Part shown: piece by piece, positions 43,401 through 56,745 of the stretch | Position numbering within the stretch: position 1 is the stretch's first letter | Layout of the letters: the number at the start of each line of letters is the position of its first letter | Assembly (NCBI GenBank): GCA_002104905.1 | Contig: MCFE01000431.1 | Coordinates: 1-64,000 of the forward strand | Source of the DNA: Basidiobolus meristosporus CBS 931.73 | Taxonomy: Eukaryota; Basidiobolomycota; Basidiobolomycetes; Basidiobolales; Basidiobolaceae | DNA: 64,000 nt | Reading direction: 5' to 3' | The notes under the pieces: generated by a model | The model's database searches: none | The model's input: the letters and a program-made list of their open reading frames with translations, nothing else | What the model was told of the DNA's origin: nothing | Made by a program: the position numbers and the translations under genes

Positions 43401-44080
43401 ACTGATCTCAAGGCCTGATGAGAATAGAGTGGCCGTGTTGACCCAGTCTCATTAGTGGTGCGGTTTTTCATACGGCATTGCGGGCATCCTGGCTGACGGT
43501 GTCGAAGTCCCAGAAAGCCCCCATGGGTGTGGACCCTTGAGGCACTAACCGTGGATGGGCCACACAGCCAGCAGCCATCTACCCAAGCGCACATGCTATC
43601 CAAGAGGGGGCAATTGTAGCCACAGAGATCAGATCTAGATATGTCAGGCATTTCCTATATACCATGAGTTGCATTATGATAAGGGCCCTCCAATCAACCA
43701 AGAGGCATGAGTCGATCGCTCGAGTCCGTTCTGTGCGTTGAATGGACGGGATATCACTCCTGACCCTTTCTGGAATTCTATAATCTGATCCAGTCAGTAG
43801 GGGCGGTGAGGTGTCCCACTGCTATTTCTGATCATTCATGGCATTGGGCGTCAACTCTCATGCCCTTCAAGTACGAATCATCACATGTACAAGCAACAGT
43901 TAGAGTTTACGTAGGTTTGTATTTGAAATCAATCTGGGTGCATTTATGTCCAAAGTGGGAAAGTTCCATACCCTCCGTTCAGATCGGATCGGAGGAAATT
44001 AAGTGAGGCAGAGACAATGATGTTTACAATGGATTCAGATGGGGTCCGCGAGCTGCGAGAGACCTCTTGGTTGACGCCTA
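40500..44080. other. Long intergenic region between G6PD and the C2H2 gene
   Basis: Frames up to about 125 codons occur on both strands, but none shows a motif, leader or splice pattern I can support. The divergent G6PD promoter occupies the first few hundred bases. Confidence 0.45.
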
Positions 44081-44083
44081 AGG

Positions 44084-45205
44084 TTAATCTTCGGGCGAAT
44101 TCGAGCTTGAGCCTTGTTGTTCCCTTCGATGCTCAGTCCGGCATTGCGTGTCCACTCGGTAGTGCCGCTTGAGGGCATCAGTGCGAGCAAACGACTTGTT
44201 ACAATAGTTGCACTGGTAAGGTTTGTCCCCTGTATGAACTCGAATATGTCGGTGGAGGTCATGCTTCCGAGTAAAACTTCGAAAGCAGTACTGACATACG
44301 TGGGATTTCATTTTGAGGGAGTCCTTGGCGCTTGGTATGGGGTAGCACTGCCAGGAAGGGAAAGGATGTAGTGCGCTGTGCCGAATGCTTGAGAAAGGCT
44401 TGTCACCTGTCAGTAGGTTAGTCTCGGGCAGAAAGGTGGAAAGCTCTTCCGGAGAATGCACCGTGTTCATCAGAAACGGGGGTTGTTTATGCAAGCTGGA
44501 GGAGGCACCAGAATTTGGTTGGATCTCGTTCTTCACCTCGCTTACTAGATATCCAGCCGACCGGCACCATGATGGTTGGGGCATCATCTCGGATTTGGAG
44601 CTGTCCATCAGGTAGGTCATGCTTAGCGAGCGAGTACGTGTGGGAGAGAAAGCCTCGGAAGGCATTGGGGCACAGTAGCTGTTCGCTCTCGGGTAATACT
44701 CGTGTCCCCAGGGGGTGTAGTTATATGGATAAACGGTGTCTAGGCTCTGTGGCGAAATGTCCTCAATGTACAGTTCTGGGGTTGCTCCCACACAACCAAG
44801 CGAGGGGTCTGCCGGGCTATTTGAGGGCAGTACTTTAGGAGACAATGTGGTGGTGGGAAACAATGGGTCATGCAATGATGGGAAGGATGGAACGGTGAGT
44901 GAGTGGGCTATGGTACATTCGAGGTTTGGGTTGAAATATGTATAGGTTTTTCCAGTAGTGATTGGAGATGCGGTTGGAAGTACAGGTGGTGCAATTTTGG
45001 GGAACACTGGCTTATATCTAGTAGAAGGCCTGGTGGTTGTTGGATTGACGCTGGTGGGGATTGGGGCTGGGATGGACATATTTAAATACAAGTATTCCGA
45101 GGGAACATCCACGTTCTGCGTTCGAGGTGGGCTGGTTAAAATGGGTGGGTAATACGAATCGGTGCTTGAACACTTAGGCGTCCCTATACCTTTGCTGTTG
45201 TCCAT
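44084..45205 (-). CDS. C2H2 zinc-finger transcription factor
   Basis: This single-exon 373-aa protein has a long Pro/Ser/Thr-rich N-terminal part and two adjacent zinc fingers near the C-terminus. Finger 1 has Cys304, Cys307, His320 and His324, joined by the canonical linker TGDKP to finger 2 with Cys332, Cys335 and His348. The fourth ligand of finger 2 is most likely Cys355 (spacing HYRVDTQC), a variant seen in fungal two-finger factors. Nuclear DNA binding is expected. Basic residues (RTEHRREQQ) follow the fingers. The ATG at 45203-45205 is the first in frame. No target can be inferred, and neighbours give no functional link. Confidence 0.9.
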   Translation of the reverse strand: MDNSKGIGTPKCSSTDSYYPPILTSPPRTQNVDVPSEYLYLNMSIPAPIPTSVNPTTTRPSTRYKPVFPKIAPPVLPTASPITTGKTYTYFNPNLECTIAHSLTVPSFPSLHDPLFPTTTLSPKVLPSNSPADPSLGCVGATPELYIEDISPQSLDTVYPYNYTPWGHEYYPRANSYCAPMPSEAFSPTRTRSLSMTYLMDSSKSEMMPQPSWCRSAGYLVSEVKNEIQPNSGASSSLHKQPPFLMNTVHSPEELSTFLPETNLLTGDKPFSSIRHSALHPFPSWQCYPIPSAKDSLKMKSHVCQYCFRSFTRKHDLHRHIRVHTGDKPYQCNYCNKSFARTDALKRHYRVDTQCRTEHRREQQGSSSNSPED

Positions 45206-45209
45206 GTAG

Positions 45210-48200
45210 AATCTTTACGTGGCTTAGGTCAATGAATAAATTCACAAGTGAGACTTGGATGGGAAAGCAGGTTACGAAAGCCATCCTCTTATACTAAATT
45301 GGTTGTTTATGAGCTCTATGCGACTACCTACCTACCACGTCGTTATTGGAACATTCTCAACCCAAGTTCAAAATGAATGGTGCCATTTCAGACATGACCT
45401 AAATCGTGAAATGATTGGATCCTCTAGAATAGGGTCCACCAAATCGAATTCACGTTGATGAGGGTACAGTTTGATTCTGATCAGTAAAAATGCACCTTGA
45501 ACTCGGTTCCAATAAGTACGATCGCCTTTGGAATTCCAATGCCAGCTTTACCATGAGGATCATGCGAAGGTTCTCGCAGTGAAGGTGCTTCTGGGTGTTC
45601 AGTGGCTACCATTACTGCTGTCGCCCGCTACCATGAGTATGGCCCTGGTGAAGGCCGATTTGATGACCGGTTGCACATCTGGCATATGAAATATTTGGCG
45701 GGGCAGAAAGGCTGTGCTTTCTACACTAGCTAATTCACCATTGGGTTAATGAATAGCTTCCTGTAGTATATTATTACTACTACCAGTCTGAGACAAAGTA
45801 GGACTTCGAGCGATCGTGCAGCGAATCAGAATGATTGCTGTGCATGCCTATCACCGAAAGTAGTAAGGCTTCTCAGTTCTTTTGGGAATTCCGGTGATTT
45901 CAATAGATAGATAACACGCTGCTTTAAAGATCTGGCAATCTTGCTAACATACAGTTACGTGTCTCTGATGAACTTTATTTTTGTTAGCAGTCCCGCATTG
46001 GGCCTGATGTACATTGCGCAATCGTGAGGCGGGGGCTAATTCGTTGATCAGCTAGCCGCGGCCAATGGACTCGTATCGTGAGCATTTTGATGGAAATGCC
46101 ATGGTTCGATTACATTTTGAGGTGTTTCCTTCGACTATTCTAAATTCCGAGGGATGAGACAGCGGGCCTGACTAGCACTCATTGATTGGCCTAAGGTTTT
46201 GATCACGCAGTTGGAATCATAACAATTCTTCGTTGAAGTAGTGCTAGGAAATTGCCCAAGAATATCATTTCCCTTAGCCAACGGTTAGGTTGGGATGAAT
46301 GTACACTTGGATGAATAGAGCCAGGTCTAGAGAACATTCCTGTCCATCTTGCCACGTTGCCACGATGGTCTGCTGATTCTCTCTGAATGATTCGGAAAGC
46401 GTTCACGAGCTCTGCCCACATTATTGGAACTTCGACCATCCTTCCAGAAGGGATGGGTGATGCTTGCCATCTCGCCCCTCGTTGCAAACAATATTCAAAG
46501 CCCGCCCAATGACCATGTCTCCGGTATTTAGAGAATGCAAACTCGGTAAATACGTCCGCCTATCCTGGTGAAAGTTCCAGTGAGGTGGGTGGCAGCATCC
46601 CGGGGAACTTGCATTTAGGAAACTGATTAGAGATGAGCGTGGAATAGAAATGGTGGATTATCCGGCATGAAACAGCACCCACTCTGAGAGGTCATGAGAG
46701 ATGGCCAATCTACAACAGTGTCGTAATTCAGGTCAAACAACATGCGATACTGGATAGGAGTACACCATACGCCACCGTAACCTAGTCCGCCACATAGTCA
46801 TGAAACCTGGCTATATATGTAGATTTCGAAACGATGGATTTCCCACCTAGCCGAGTGACCCTGGGTTGACCGTAACAAGACTAATCTTGGTAAGATGCAC
46901 GCGGCAATGATTCAGCCCACCTTGCCATCAGCCCTGGCCGCCGTAGACATAGCGTGGGACATCCAGCGGTGTTCATCCGCCCATTTGTCAGCCGTTAGGG
47001 ACTGCACCAATGTGTACGGATAATTTAGGAGATGTAATCACTGCCCGGATATCCCTGAAATGGAAAACCATTCGGCAAGCGTTCTGGCTGCCTATTTCTA
47101 CATATCGGCTTGGTGCAAAGCATGGCGACGGTGGTCACTCTCCACCAATACTTGTCGGCCGAGTGAGGCACTGGAATTCCATCTCCCACCTAACCTAACG
47201 TCGGTTGGGTCCCGCACGCGAACGAGATTCGCCGCGCATTCCTGAATGCTTCCCACCCGGCCCCTGATTCAAAACCCCATTTCATTCCACGCCCACATCC
47301 ATGGTCACGTTCATGTCCGATTCCATGAGGCTCAGCCATCAAAGATGGGGATACCCAAGACCGGTGGCCAGAGGGGAGAGTTTGGAAGAGATCTCACTGA
47401 TCGTTGGTTTGGCCCCGGTCACACATGGGCCAACCTGCTTTATTAGTATTAGGGGGAACCTTGGTGACGCTGGGGCCTTGCCTTTGATCATTCTCTGCAG
47501 GGTCGTGGAAGCTGGTCCAATCTCCCCTGTCGATGGACTAGAGCGTTCATTGAGATCGTTACGAAAGGCCTTTCCGCTTGATACCCAAGTCTTGACTTGG
47601 GTTGCTCAATGGGGGTCGGGGCTCGTTTGTCCCATGGGTACTGTGTTCCGCGGAACACCTAACCTTTGGGCCACCGATCCCAGGACATCGGTAATACGGT
47701 GTAAAGGGTTGGGGGATCTCAGGCCTCCTCTAAAAGAATTGCTCGCTCACCAATAGAGGTGGCCAAGGCGCCAATGCACACAGCATTCGAGGATTTCACG
47801 TGGTAATCCAGGGAAAACCCCAATGTATTGGATCCGAATTCACCGCCCCCTTGATTTGTACCAAAGTCCTAAGCTAGCTGAAACTGTCCTCTGGAAAAGG
47901 CCGGCAGTCACCACGTGACTAGCGATCCTGGGAATGGGAGGGGCATATGTTGAGGTACCTCGATTTATCCAAGTACAGCAATAACGGGAATGTGTTCCTC
48001 GCTAGAGTTGAATGGTTAGAAGGGCGTATCAACTTGGGTACATGAAACACTCATCCCTGTCCGAGTAAAGGTCGATTCACACGTTACACTTGTTTGGGAG
48101 CCAGACGCGCGCCATAGACCGCGCACATATCACCAACAGACCCTCATATATGAAAGAAGAAACAGAGTGCCGGGATCCCGTGTTGCTCAGACCTAGAGGC

Positions 48201-50200
48201 TCGGGAGTGCTGAGATTGCGAAGCATGTCATGTCCCAGGTATTTAGTAGCTCAGAAAGAGCTATACTGGAGCTATGTTAAGCTGGAGGACCAGGGGAATG
48301 ATTGGTGTGGTGCCTAGGTCGATCAGCATCCATGCATAGTCATCTGTGGATAGTTACCCGCGCTGCGGATGAGTGGGGATTTCGAAACTAGGGGCACGGA
48401 GGGCTGTCAAAGTACTGCTTTCGTTATGTCCGACATCTCATGACCTCCCAACAATCCGACTCTCCTTATTTCTCGGAGGTACAGGCAAATGGTATACTCT
48501 TGATTGGAATTGTTCCACCAGGTGTTAATCTTCACCTGCTTTTGGGTCGTTCGGAAGTGCACTCCGTGGGTGGCATTACTCGTGTGCTTCCTACCAACCG
48601 TCATCACCGCTGGCCAGTGATGAAATCTCCCCCAACATGCTCATCACTGCCCGCCCAATCCATGAACGCGTGATCATCTACACCAGCGCCGCTATTATAA
48701 GGGATTCGAGTAGTCGAGCACCGAGGCTGGTGTCCGAAAAATCTTGATATCGAAGGGGGTCTAGATGGTGATGTGGGGAAGACACCGAATCTGAGTCCAC
48801 CGTGATTGATGCAGGATGCGCGGCATGCACCCTCGTACATCTGGGAATCCGGGTGGCCAGCATCAAAACCGTGAGTCAGCCCGATGGAATGATGTCCCAC
48901 TTCTCAATCAGTGATGTGCTTCCCAATGGTCGTGTTGGATGATCGTCATGATTTCCTTCCGATTCGGGATGCTTGGCTTGGCGGCCCATATGAACATGTT
49001 TCGGAGGGCAGCCAGGTATTGGTGGTCGCAAGATCATCGCTCGGATCCATCTTGGATCCGTGGAAAGGTTGTGGCTAACTGCGGTACCCTCGGTAGCACC
49101 AGAAATGGGTGGACTCCACCATTTTGGGGCTATCGTCAGCATTTGGTCATGGATTCCCGCACAACTCATATTCAGGAGGATCCCGTAGAAACGATTCTCG
49201 CCAAGCGGTGGGGAGGGGGGGTAGGAGAAATGGTTGTGCATTGAGCATGTCCATCTTCCGTTCCGCCCCCCTCGCCGCCTTCCAACAGTGGCCCATAGGT
49301 TACAATGAAGGAATCAAGGGCTGAATTTCCGGATGACTTCTTCACACCTCACCATCTCACAATAATCCCGAGGCCCCAGATTGTTCACTAGCCAGCGTGG
49401 AGTCGGTGAAGTGAAAAACGGTGGCTTCCATTACCACTCCATACAGACTCGTTCTTACTTCTAGGCGCCCATGTGAGGTGCTTTGAAGATACGGTGACTA
49501 TAAGTACTCCCGTTTCACATGCCCAGTCTGCTGCCCCACCGGTCGAGTGGCCGCCATATAGGATCTTGGCCTTCGTATTTTACAGCGCTGTGGCTGACAT
49601 CCTGTTGGATTGGGTTGAGCTGATTGGCGTCCAATGCTTATTTATCGGGATTCTTGGAGACTGTCGATCGTTTACCGTCTCGGCGGATTCGTAGTGGGGG
49701 AAGTACACGGAGCGGGATGCCACCTTGTGTCGTATCGTGGGCAAACCCGGGGGAGTACAATCCGGTCCCTTGCGCACATTCACCTCTTGGAGATGCACGA
49801 TGTTTCTCGTTGGGCCCTCTAGCTGGGCAAGCCCTCTCTGCGCGAAGTATAACCAATGACTGGAGTATGAGGAGACTGGTGGGCTTGCTCCTTGAGAGGT
49901 TTCCCAGGCCCAAGTGAATCCAAATACGTGGCTATGTATCCGTCCCTGCGTTGACTGGTGGAGTCAAAGTGATGGTCAAGTCTAGATTCTCGAGGATGCC
50001 CAGGTTGAGAAGTCGATGGTTTCCAACAGGATCCAGTCTGATTTGCATGGATCCGAAGTATTCGCGGTGAAAATCAGGTCTCTCGTTTGGTATATAATGT
50101 ATGCAAAACACGACCATCTCTTGGCAGCCTTATCGATCACTGATGGGTATGGCGGCATAGAATGTGGAAGACAATCTTGATGATGCAAATGCCTCTGATC
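45210..50200. other. Five-kilobase gene-poor, relatively GC-rich region
   Basis: Many frames of 60-150 codons occur on both strands, as expected where stop codons are scarce, the longest on the plus strand at 47301-47756. I found no motif, leader, paralogue or splice chain. It could be old intergenic DNA or a gene decayed beyond recognition. Confidence 0.4.
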
Positions 50201-50449
50201 CGGGGTGTTGAGTGATGTTTGTATCGGCCACCACTGCTCTATTCACTCTGGGTACAAGTAGCTGCTCCCTGCTCAATATATGCTGGCAATATTCAAGTGC
50301 ATTCTCTTCAGCACCGGGCAAGAAGATGTGCTATAACATCTTGATGTGCATATTCCTGCCCCAAAGTTCCACCATAAGCATTTTGATACATGTGTGGTAT
50401 GTTCGCTTTGTTGCTTTGCTCACTGGTGGGATCTGCTCCCTCTACAGTG

Positions 50450-50880
50450 GGGAGGTGGGGGCTGGAGTAGAAAGAGTGCCTCACTCCAAAAGCTCACCAA
50501 CCTGACTGGAGTATTGTTCACCTGGCTGCACTTCAATCTCCTGTGAAAATAGCTGTTGTCTTATTGGTAATTCTTCCTGGCTAGTGTGGGACTTGGACTG
50601 TTGTTGGCTGACAGCATTGGTAATGGAAAACTGCAGCTTTTGTCTGATACTTCTCTGTTACTTGCTGGGGCATACTTTCTCTCCTTTCCCTTTGCCTTGA
50701 CTACTGCCAGTGCCTTTGCTGCTACTCTGTTGGAGTGCTTCTTGTGTTGAGCTACATATGTTTCTTGATAAGTACCACAACAATCTTTCTGTGTCTATTT
50801 GCTTCTCCCTTGTTAGCTTGCTTTCAACCACTGGATGGTTCTTTGTTACTTGTTTATAGCTCTCTGCCATACACTTAATG
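50450..50880 (-). mobile_element. Gag-like retroelement fragment
   Basis: The minus strand reads a hydrophilic helical stretch (MAESYKQVTKNHPVVESK, then IDTERLLWYLSRNI) followed by a Ser/Gly/Lys-rich linker (SSKGTGSSQGKGKGEK). This resembles gag polypeptides of fungal LTR elements. It lies at the edge of the AT-rich transposon zone. Weak but coherent. Confidence 0.3.
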
Positions 50881-51321
50881 TGTTCTCAAGGAAGCTGCTG
50901 TTTCTTGATGTGCCATGCTTGCTCTTTTGTTCTTAATGGATTCTAGACTTCTTGAACATTTTCTAAGCAAGTATATGCACACCCAAGGTCTGTTTTCTTA
51001 TTTAAACTGAATATCCATCATGGTACAGGCTAAGTGCATTCTGCCTAGCCTTTTATTCAAGGTTTGCTAGCCTCTTTCTGATTGAGTGTCTGAGTTCTTA
51101 TCACCTCTTCATTATCAGTCTATTGACCATCCTGAAGCTAAATGGCTATTTATATTGTAAATGTCTTTTAATTTTTTGGCTTTAGTATATTTGTCACAGT
51201 TTCTCCCTCCTATGCTGCAAAGGGCCTGCCAGGTGCTTAACTAACCAGTGCATAGTACCACCCACCAACATATGTGCTCAGTCATACACTTTCAGCTTCT
51301 CTACTTCAAATACCTATAGTT
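50881..51321. other. AT-rich repeat DNA, unassigned
   Basis: No frame or repeat family recognised. Confidence 0.35.
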
Positions 51322-51663
51322 TGTTGTAGATTCTGTGACTACACATTGGTATAGATCATACTTGGCCACTTGAAACAAAGTCTCCAAATCTTAGATAATT
51401 CCAGACAAATTTCCTACCAGGATATACCCAAATTCTATTTACCAAAACATCAGGTACTCAGAAATGGATGATATCAATGTACTACAAGCAGCCCCAGGCC
51501 TTGTCCCAATGCTCTGAGGTCTTTTCTCATCATTACTACTCAGGATTTGCACAAATCAAGGTTAAATAAAAGTACTACTCCTGCATTCAACAAATCACCA
51601 AGTGAGAGGAAGATAGTTTGCTGGCTGTCCCAATCACTCCCAATACACCAAGACTCTACAACA
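51322..51663 (+). mobile_element. Solo LTR2 in the opposite orientation
   Basis: It starts TGTTGTAGATTCTGTG and ends GACTCTACAACA. Read in reverse complement it follows the whole LTR2 order (GAGTCTTGG, ..., AAAGTAGTA-like, ..., CAGGTAC-like, ..., ACAACA). No clear target duplication is seen. Confidence 0.55.
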
Positions 51664-52853
51664 AATTATATGCCTCAACCTTTTACTTTCTGACATGTAT
51701 ATCACTGCCATTGCTGGAGCTTGTTCCTGTGCAATAAAGCAGAATGGATCCAACTTCCATTTTAGGAAGGTGAAGATGATGCTAATTCTACAGGAAAGTG
51801 GTGTTGGGTTACTGTAATGGGAGAAGAATGCCCTCCTAAAAGCATAGGAGTGGTGGACTTATAGTACCAGGGGAAAGAATGAAGCACTTTTGACCACATT
51901 ACTGTAATTTCAAGGACAAGCTGCTGACTCAAAGCCAAGGAGCAAATAATACAAGAAATGCCTGAAGGGCACTAGAAGCCCCCTTTAAGCTATGTTTGGC
52001 AACTGGAACAATACATCAGCGCAAACCTCATAGGCAAAAACCATGGCCCCCAGAGAAAGTACTCAAGACCTTTAAAGGGAGACAACACCCTTTCTTATAG
52101 CTACCACCAATGGAAGCAGCACAGGCTAGACCAATGCCTTTTAAAGAGCAACAATCAGGAAAAACATCATGAAAATAGAAGTTCCACAACTTTTAAAGAT
52201 AGAATGTTAAGATCTGCACTTAGTATGAGTTCAAACAAAGAAATACATACATGGCTTACTGAATCTGGAACATCTTAGAGATTAGCCCATCAAACACATT
52301 TTGACACAATATCTTAAAGTGCAATGAAGAACATTTTCACATGTAATGAGCCCCCTCACAAGAACCAAGGTATGACCAGCACAATAGTGTCATAATATCA
52401 GCTGAATCCCAACCTTCTCAAACTTTGTAGCATCAATATCACAGGGACCAACTATTTAGCAGAGAAGTAGGTACATCTTTCAGGAGGAAAGTTGACCAGC
52501 CAGCATTGTAACCCAAGTTTTGATCAGCTATTCCCTATCTGTACCAAGAGTAGCAACTAAAAGCATGCAGGAGAAACACCAGCTGAATGCCAGTAAGTTT
52601 TTGGTAGATTACCAGCCAAATAGCAGTAGATTATGTAATGTTTCCAAGTGGGATATTTATCATATGGGGACTAAAATTCTGAAACAAATAGGAAAGGAAC
52701 CACTCATGTAAGTCTTTGAAGTAATGAAGCATGCTGTAAACCAAACTTTAAGGTAGTACTCAATATACTAGCAATAGCCATGAGCCTACATTTGCAAACT
52801 GGATCAGAATAGCAAAGAATTAGACTTAGTTTTGACAATTCTGGGCTTCAAAT
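51664..52853. other. AT-rich DNA, unassigned
   Basis: One 63-codon frame (52520-52711) has no support. Probably old transposon sequence. Confidence 0.35.
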
Positions 52854-53159
52854 TGTTGCAAGATTCTTGGAGATATATATGATTCATTGAATGTAAAAGT
52901 GTATTTATACTTTTACATGGTCTTGCATTAAAAACATATAGAAAAGGTTAAAGAAGGTCCCAAGAATATGTGTGCAAAGTGTGGGGCTGTTTGGACAACT
53001 TTGAGAATTTTCATGTCCTGGGTACCTGGTATTTTGGTGAAAATATTCTAAGTAAATTCCAACAAGGAATTTGATCAGTATTCTGTAAGATTTGAAGGTA
53101 ATGATCTAAGTGACTAAGTTAGGTGAGTATTTAGGTGGAAATACAAATATTTTACAACA
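52854..53159 (-). mobile_element. LTR2, 3' LTR of the second minus-strand copia
   Basis: It starts TGTTGCAAGATTCTTGGAGA and ends TTTTACAACA, with an internal deletion near its left end. On the minus strand a polypurine-like GAGTAGGAG borders it, then RNase H. Confidence 0.7.
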
Positions 53160-53165
53160 CTCCTA

Positions 53166-54880
53166 CTCAGCTAAATGTTCATACCAACTAGTCCTAATTT
53201 TGGCCTAAGATATTCAAACTTGTCTCTAGCTAATGTTTTTTAAATATGTCTGCAATCATTTCATCTGAAGGACAGTAAACTAAGCTAACTAAGTTATTCT
53301 CTATAGCTTCACATATGAAATGATGTCTAATAACTATATGCTTAGTTCAAGCATGAAAAGTTGAATTTCTACCCAATTGTATACATCCTTGATTATCTTG
53401 AAATAGAGTAATAGGTGTTTTTGACATAGGCCTAAATCTGTAACAAGCTTTCTTAACCACATTACTTCTTTTGTAGCTTCACAGGCTACCATATACTCCG
53501 CCTCTGTGGTAGAAAGTGCTACAGTTGGTTGCTTTCTTGAATTCCATGAAATTGTTCCTTGACAGTAAAGAAAGGTGTATCCTGTGATACATCTTCTGTC
53601 TTCTAAATTTTGTCCCCAATCAGCATTGGAGTATTCCACAAAATCCTGTCGTGAATCCTTATAAGTGTATCTTAAGCAGATATTGGCAGTTCCTTTTAGA
53701 TATCTAAAAATCCCCTTAACTGCTGCAATATGATCAGATCCATTGTTCTGATTATACTGGCTAACAACTCCCACTGAATATGAGATATCTGGACGTGTTT
53801 CAAGCATGATATATGCTAGACTGCTGACCATAGGCTGATAAGGAAAGTCAGGGCTTTCAGATTGTGTCAAGCTCTCTTGATTTTGTTGAGCTTTGACCAA
53901 GTTAAGGTTTGTCTCCATTGGGGTAGCTGCTGGTTTCCAGTCTTCCATTTGGTATCTCTTTAGTATATCTTGAATATACTTGGATTGGCTTAGGGTAATA
54001 GTTTGGATACTGCTGTCTATGGAGAACTAAATCCCTAAGTGGTAACTGAGTTCTCCTAGACTGGACATCTTGAGCACCTCAGATAGGCTGGATTTAGTCT
54101 CTTCCAATGTTTCCAGGTTATTGGTGGCTATGATAAGATCATCCACATATAGAGCTAATAGAACTGGATTTGCTCTACCTGGCTTATTGTATATACTATA
54201 GTCAGCATTACTCCTTTTGAAACTCAAAGATTCCAAATAAGAATCTATCATGCAATTCCAGGCAGTATAGTCAAGACCTTTTATGTGAGAGTATCCTTTG
54301 GCCACAAGTCTGGCTTTGCATCTTTCAATTGTACCATCAGCCTTGTATTTTGTCTTGAAGACCCATCTGCATCCAATTGACTTTTGGTTGATTGGTAACT
54401 TGACTAAGTTGCAAGTTTAATTTTCCATTAGGGCCTGACATTCCTGATTCATTGCAGATCTCCAAAACTTTGTCTGAGGGCTGTTTAGGGCCTCTTTCAG
54501 AGTCTAGGGTTCATCAATACGCACTGAATAGGCATAGGCTCAGTTTATACCCTCATTGATATAGTAATTTGGGCTATTTCTTGTCCAATTAGATCTCCAG
54601 GCATTTGATATTGGAATAATCACTTCTGGGATATTTGTCATCTGATGTCATTTTTTGTAAAAATTTTGAATTTTCATCAAGCACATATCCCTGGACTTGA
54701 GTAGCTTCTTTGCTTTGGTACCGTAGAGTCTGTATGGTTTACTCTCACTTTAGTAACCAAAAAATATGCATTTTACCTTTTTGGCTCAAATTTTGACTGA
54801 ATTCTGGGCAGTTTCTTGGCATATGCTGTGGGCCTAAATATTCTTAAAATCAAATGACAGACTTAGTGAAGTATCCAATC
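53166..54880 (-). mobile_element. Copia pol (RT and RNase H), minus strand, 5'-truncated
   Basis: The minus strand gives RT motifs IGCRWVFKTKYKADG and ERCKARLVAKGYSHIKGLDY (about 54290-54400), then LYVDDLIIA (near 54140), then an ORF of 204 codons at 53334-53948. That ORF has DISYSVGVVSQ, the RNase H residues ADWGQN and STTEAEYM. About 100 residues between GLDY and the VDD region are missing, and gag, protease and integrase are absent. It is the best-preserved copia piece in the window. Confidence 0.8.
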
Positions 54881-54899
54881 AACCAAAGATCATTTGTAT

Positions 54900-56745
54900 A
54901 CATGTGGGACCTTGAAAAAGCTACAAGGCTAATGGTAGAGCTGAAAGATATAAAGCAAGACTAGTGGCCAAGGAATACTCTCAAACAACAGGACTTTACA
55001 ACGCTTAGATCTTTAGGCCAACAGACAAGTTTAATACCCTCAAGTTAATAGTGGCTATTGCAGCCAAGTACAATTTTTTTATTCATCCAATGGATATAAA
55101 GACTGCATTTCTGAATGGGAAACTTAATGAGGATATGTACATAGAGCAGCCTGATGAGATTGCTGACCAAGAAAGCCCCCTATTGGTCTGAATGCTTAAT
55201 AAATCCCTAAGAAAATCTCAAACTTGAAATTCATCTGATTTTTAGCTTGTATTCTGCCAGTATTTTGCTGGTACTCAGCTGGTGTTCTGGGTCAAATATT
55301 TCAAATGCCATTTTTGATAGAAGTAATGGGCAGATAATTACCAAATTTGGCATGGATGCTAGTTTGCCTAGCCTCCTCCTGGAAGACTTGTTTGCTAGCA
55401 TGCCCATCAGCTCAGAACAGAGATACTGAGAATGGTCAACTTTGACAAACTTGTGATTCAGCTGACACTCTGATGGTATTTTGCTGGTATTTTCTCAATT
55501 TTTTCTTAGGGGAATCTCTACAGTCTGAAACAGTTACCAAGAGCCTGGAATTGCAAGATGGATTGTTAATTTGAATCCAAGAGTGTCCAAAGGAATACTG
55601 CTGACTAAAGCATCTACTATTAGCCAGACCAGGTAAATCCAGCTCTATTAACCCAACATAGGATGAACTCATTATAGCCATCAATAAACAAATATTATTG
55701 GAAGAGACAAAATCTAGCCTATCTGTGGAGTTCAAGATGTCCAATCTAGGAGTGCCCAGTTGCTACTTAGAGGTAAAGTTCTCCATAGAAGTACCCACAC
55801 TATGGCCCTAAGCCAACTCAAGAATACTCAAGATTTATTCAAGAAGTACAAAATGGTAGCCAGTAAACTTGCAGCCACCCCAATGGAGACAAACCTTAAA
55901 CCTAATCAAAATTCAGCCAAATCAAGAGAGATTGGTGCCATCTGCAGTCCCAGACTTCCCTTACCAATCTATGGCCTGTAGTCTGATGTATATTATGCCA
56001 CAAAAGTGTCCAGATATCTTACATTTGGTGGGAGTTGTCTGCCAGCATGACCTGAGCTATAATCTGATCATATTGTGGCAGTTGAACAGATTTTGGGATA
56101 CCCAAAAGGAGCTGCTGATGTTTATTTAGGATTCTCCTATTAGTATTCACATCAGGCTCTTTGAGGATACTCTGACACTAATTGGGACAATACTCAGAGT
56201 ATCTAAGATCCACCACTAGATCCACCATTCTTTAATATAACGGAGCAATTTGATGAGGTCCAAGAGAGCAGCAAACCATAACACTATCCACCACAGAGGC
56301 AGTGTATATGACAGCTTGGGAAGCTACAAAAGAAGCAATGTTGCCTAGAAATCTTTTGGAAGACTTATTCTGGTGTCAAAAAAAGCCCAAAACTTTATTT
56401 AAGATAATTAGTGACATAAACAATCAAGTAAATTTTGAATTTTCATGCTAAAGCTAAGCACATGTATATTAGACATCATTGCAAACATGAAGCTATAGAA
56501 GATAAGTTATTTAACTTGGCTTACTGTCCAACAGATGAAACAATTGCTGACATATTCACCATAACATTAGTTAGAAACAAATTTCAATAACTTAGGTTAA
56601 GCTCAGGGCCAGTCAGTAGGAACATCTGGTTAAGTGGAAGTGTTGCAAAAGTCTGTAATTCCATCTTAATACTCACCTAATGCAGTCACTTATATCCTCA
56701 CCTACAAATATCAGCAAATACTGCACAAGTCAGGTTAATGGGCTT
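54900..56745 (+). mobile_element. Copia pol and LTR2 start, plus strand, facing the previous one
   Basis: The plus strand reads AERYKARLVAKEYSQTTG, then MDIKTAFLNGKLNEDMYIEQ up to about 55190. There follows an unrelated 535-bp stretch, then (55725-56130) AATPMETNLK and PDFPYQSMA...ILHLVGVVCQ. RNase H is badly decayed. The element ends with the purine tract AAGTGGAAG (56632-56640) directly before TGTTGCAAAAG, the start of an LTR2 in sense orientation, of which about 105 bp remain. Confidence 0.7.

Noticed and set aside
47301-47756. 151-codon plus-strand frame in the GC-rich region
   Set aside because: No motif, leader, promoter or homologue is seen, and several other long frames overlap nearby, as expected from composition.
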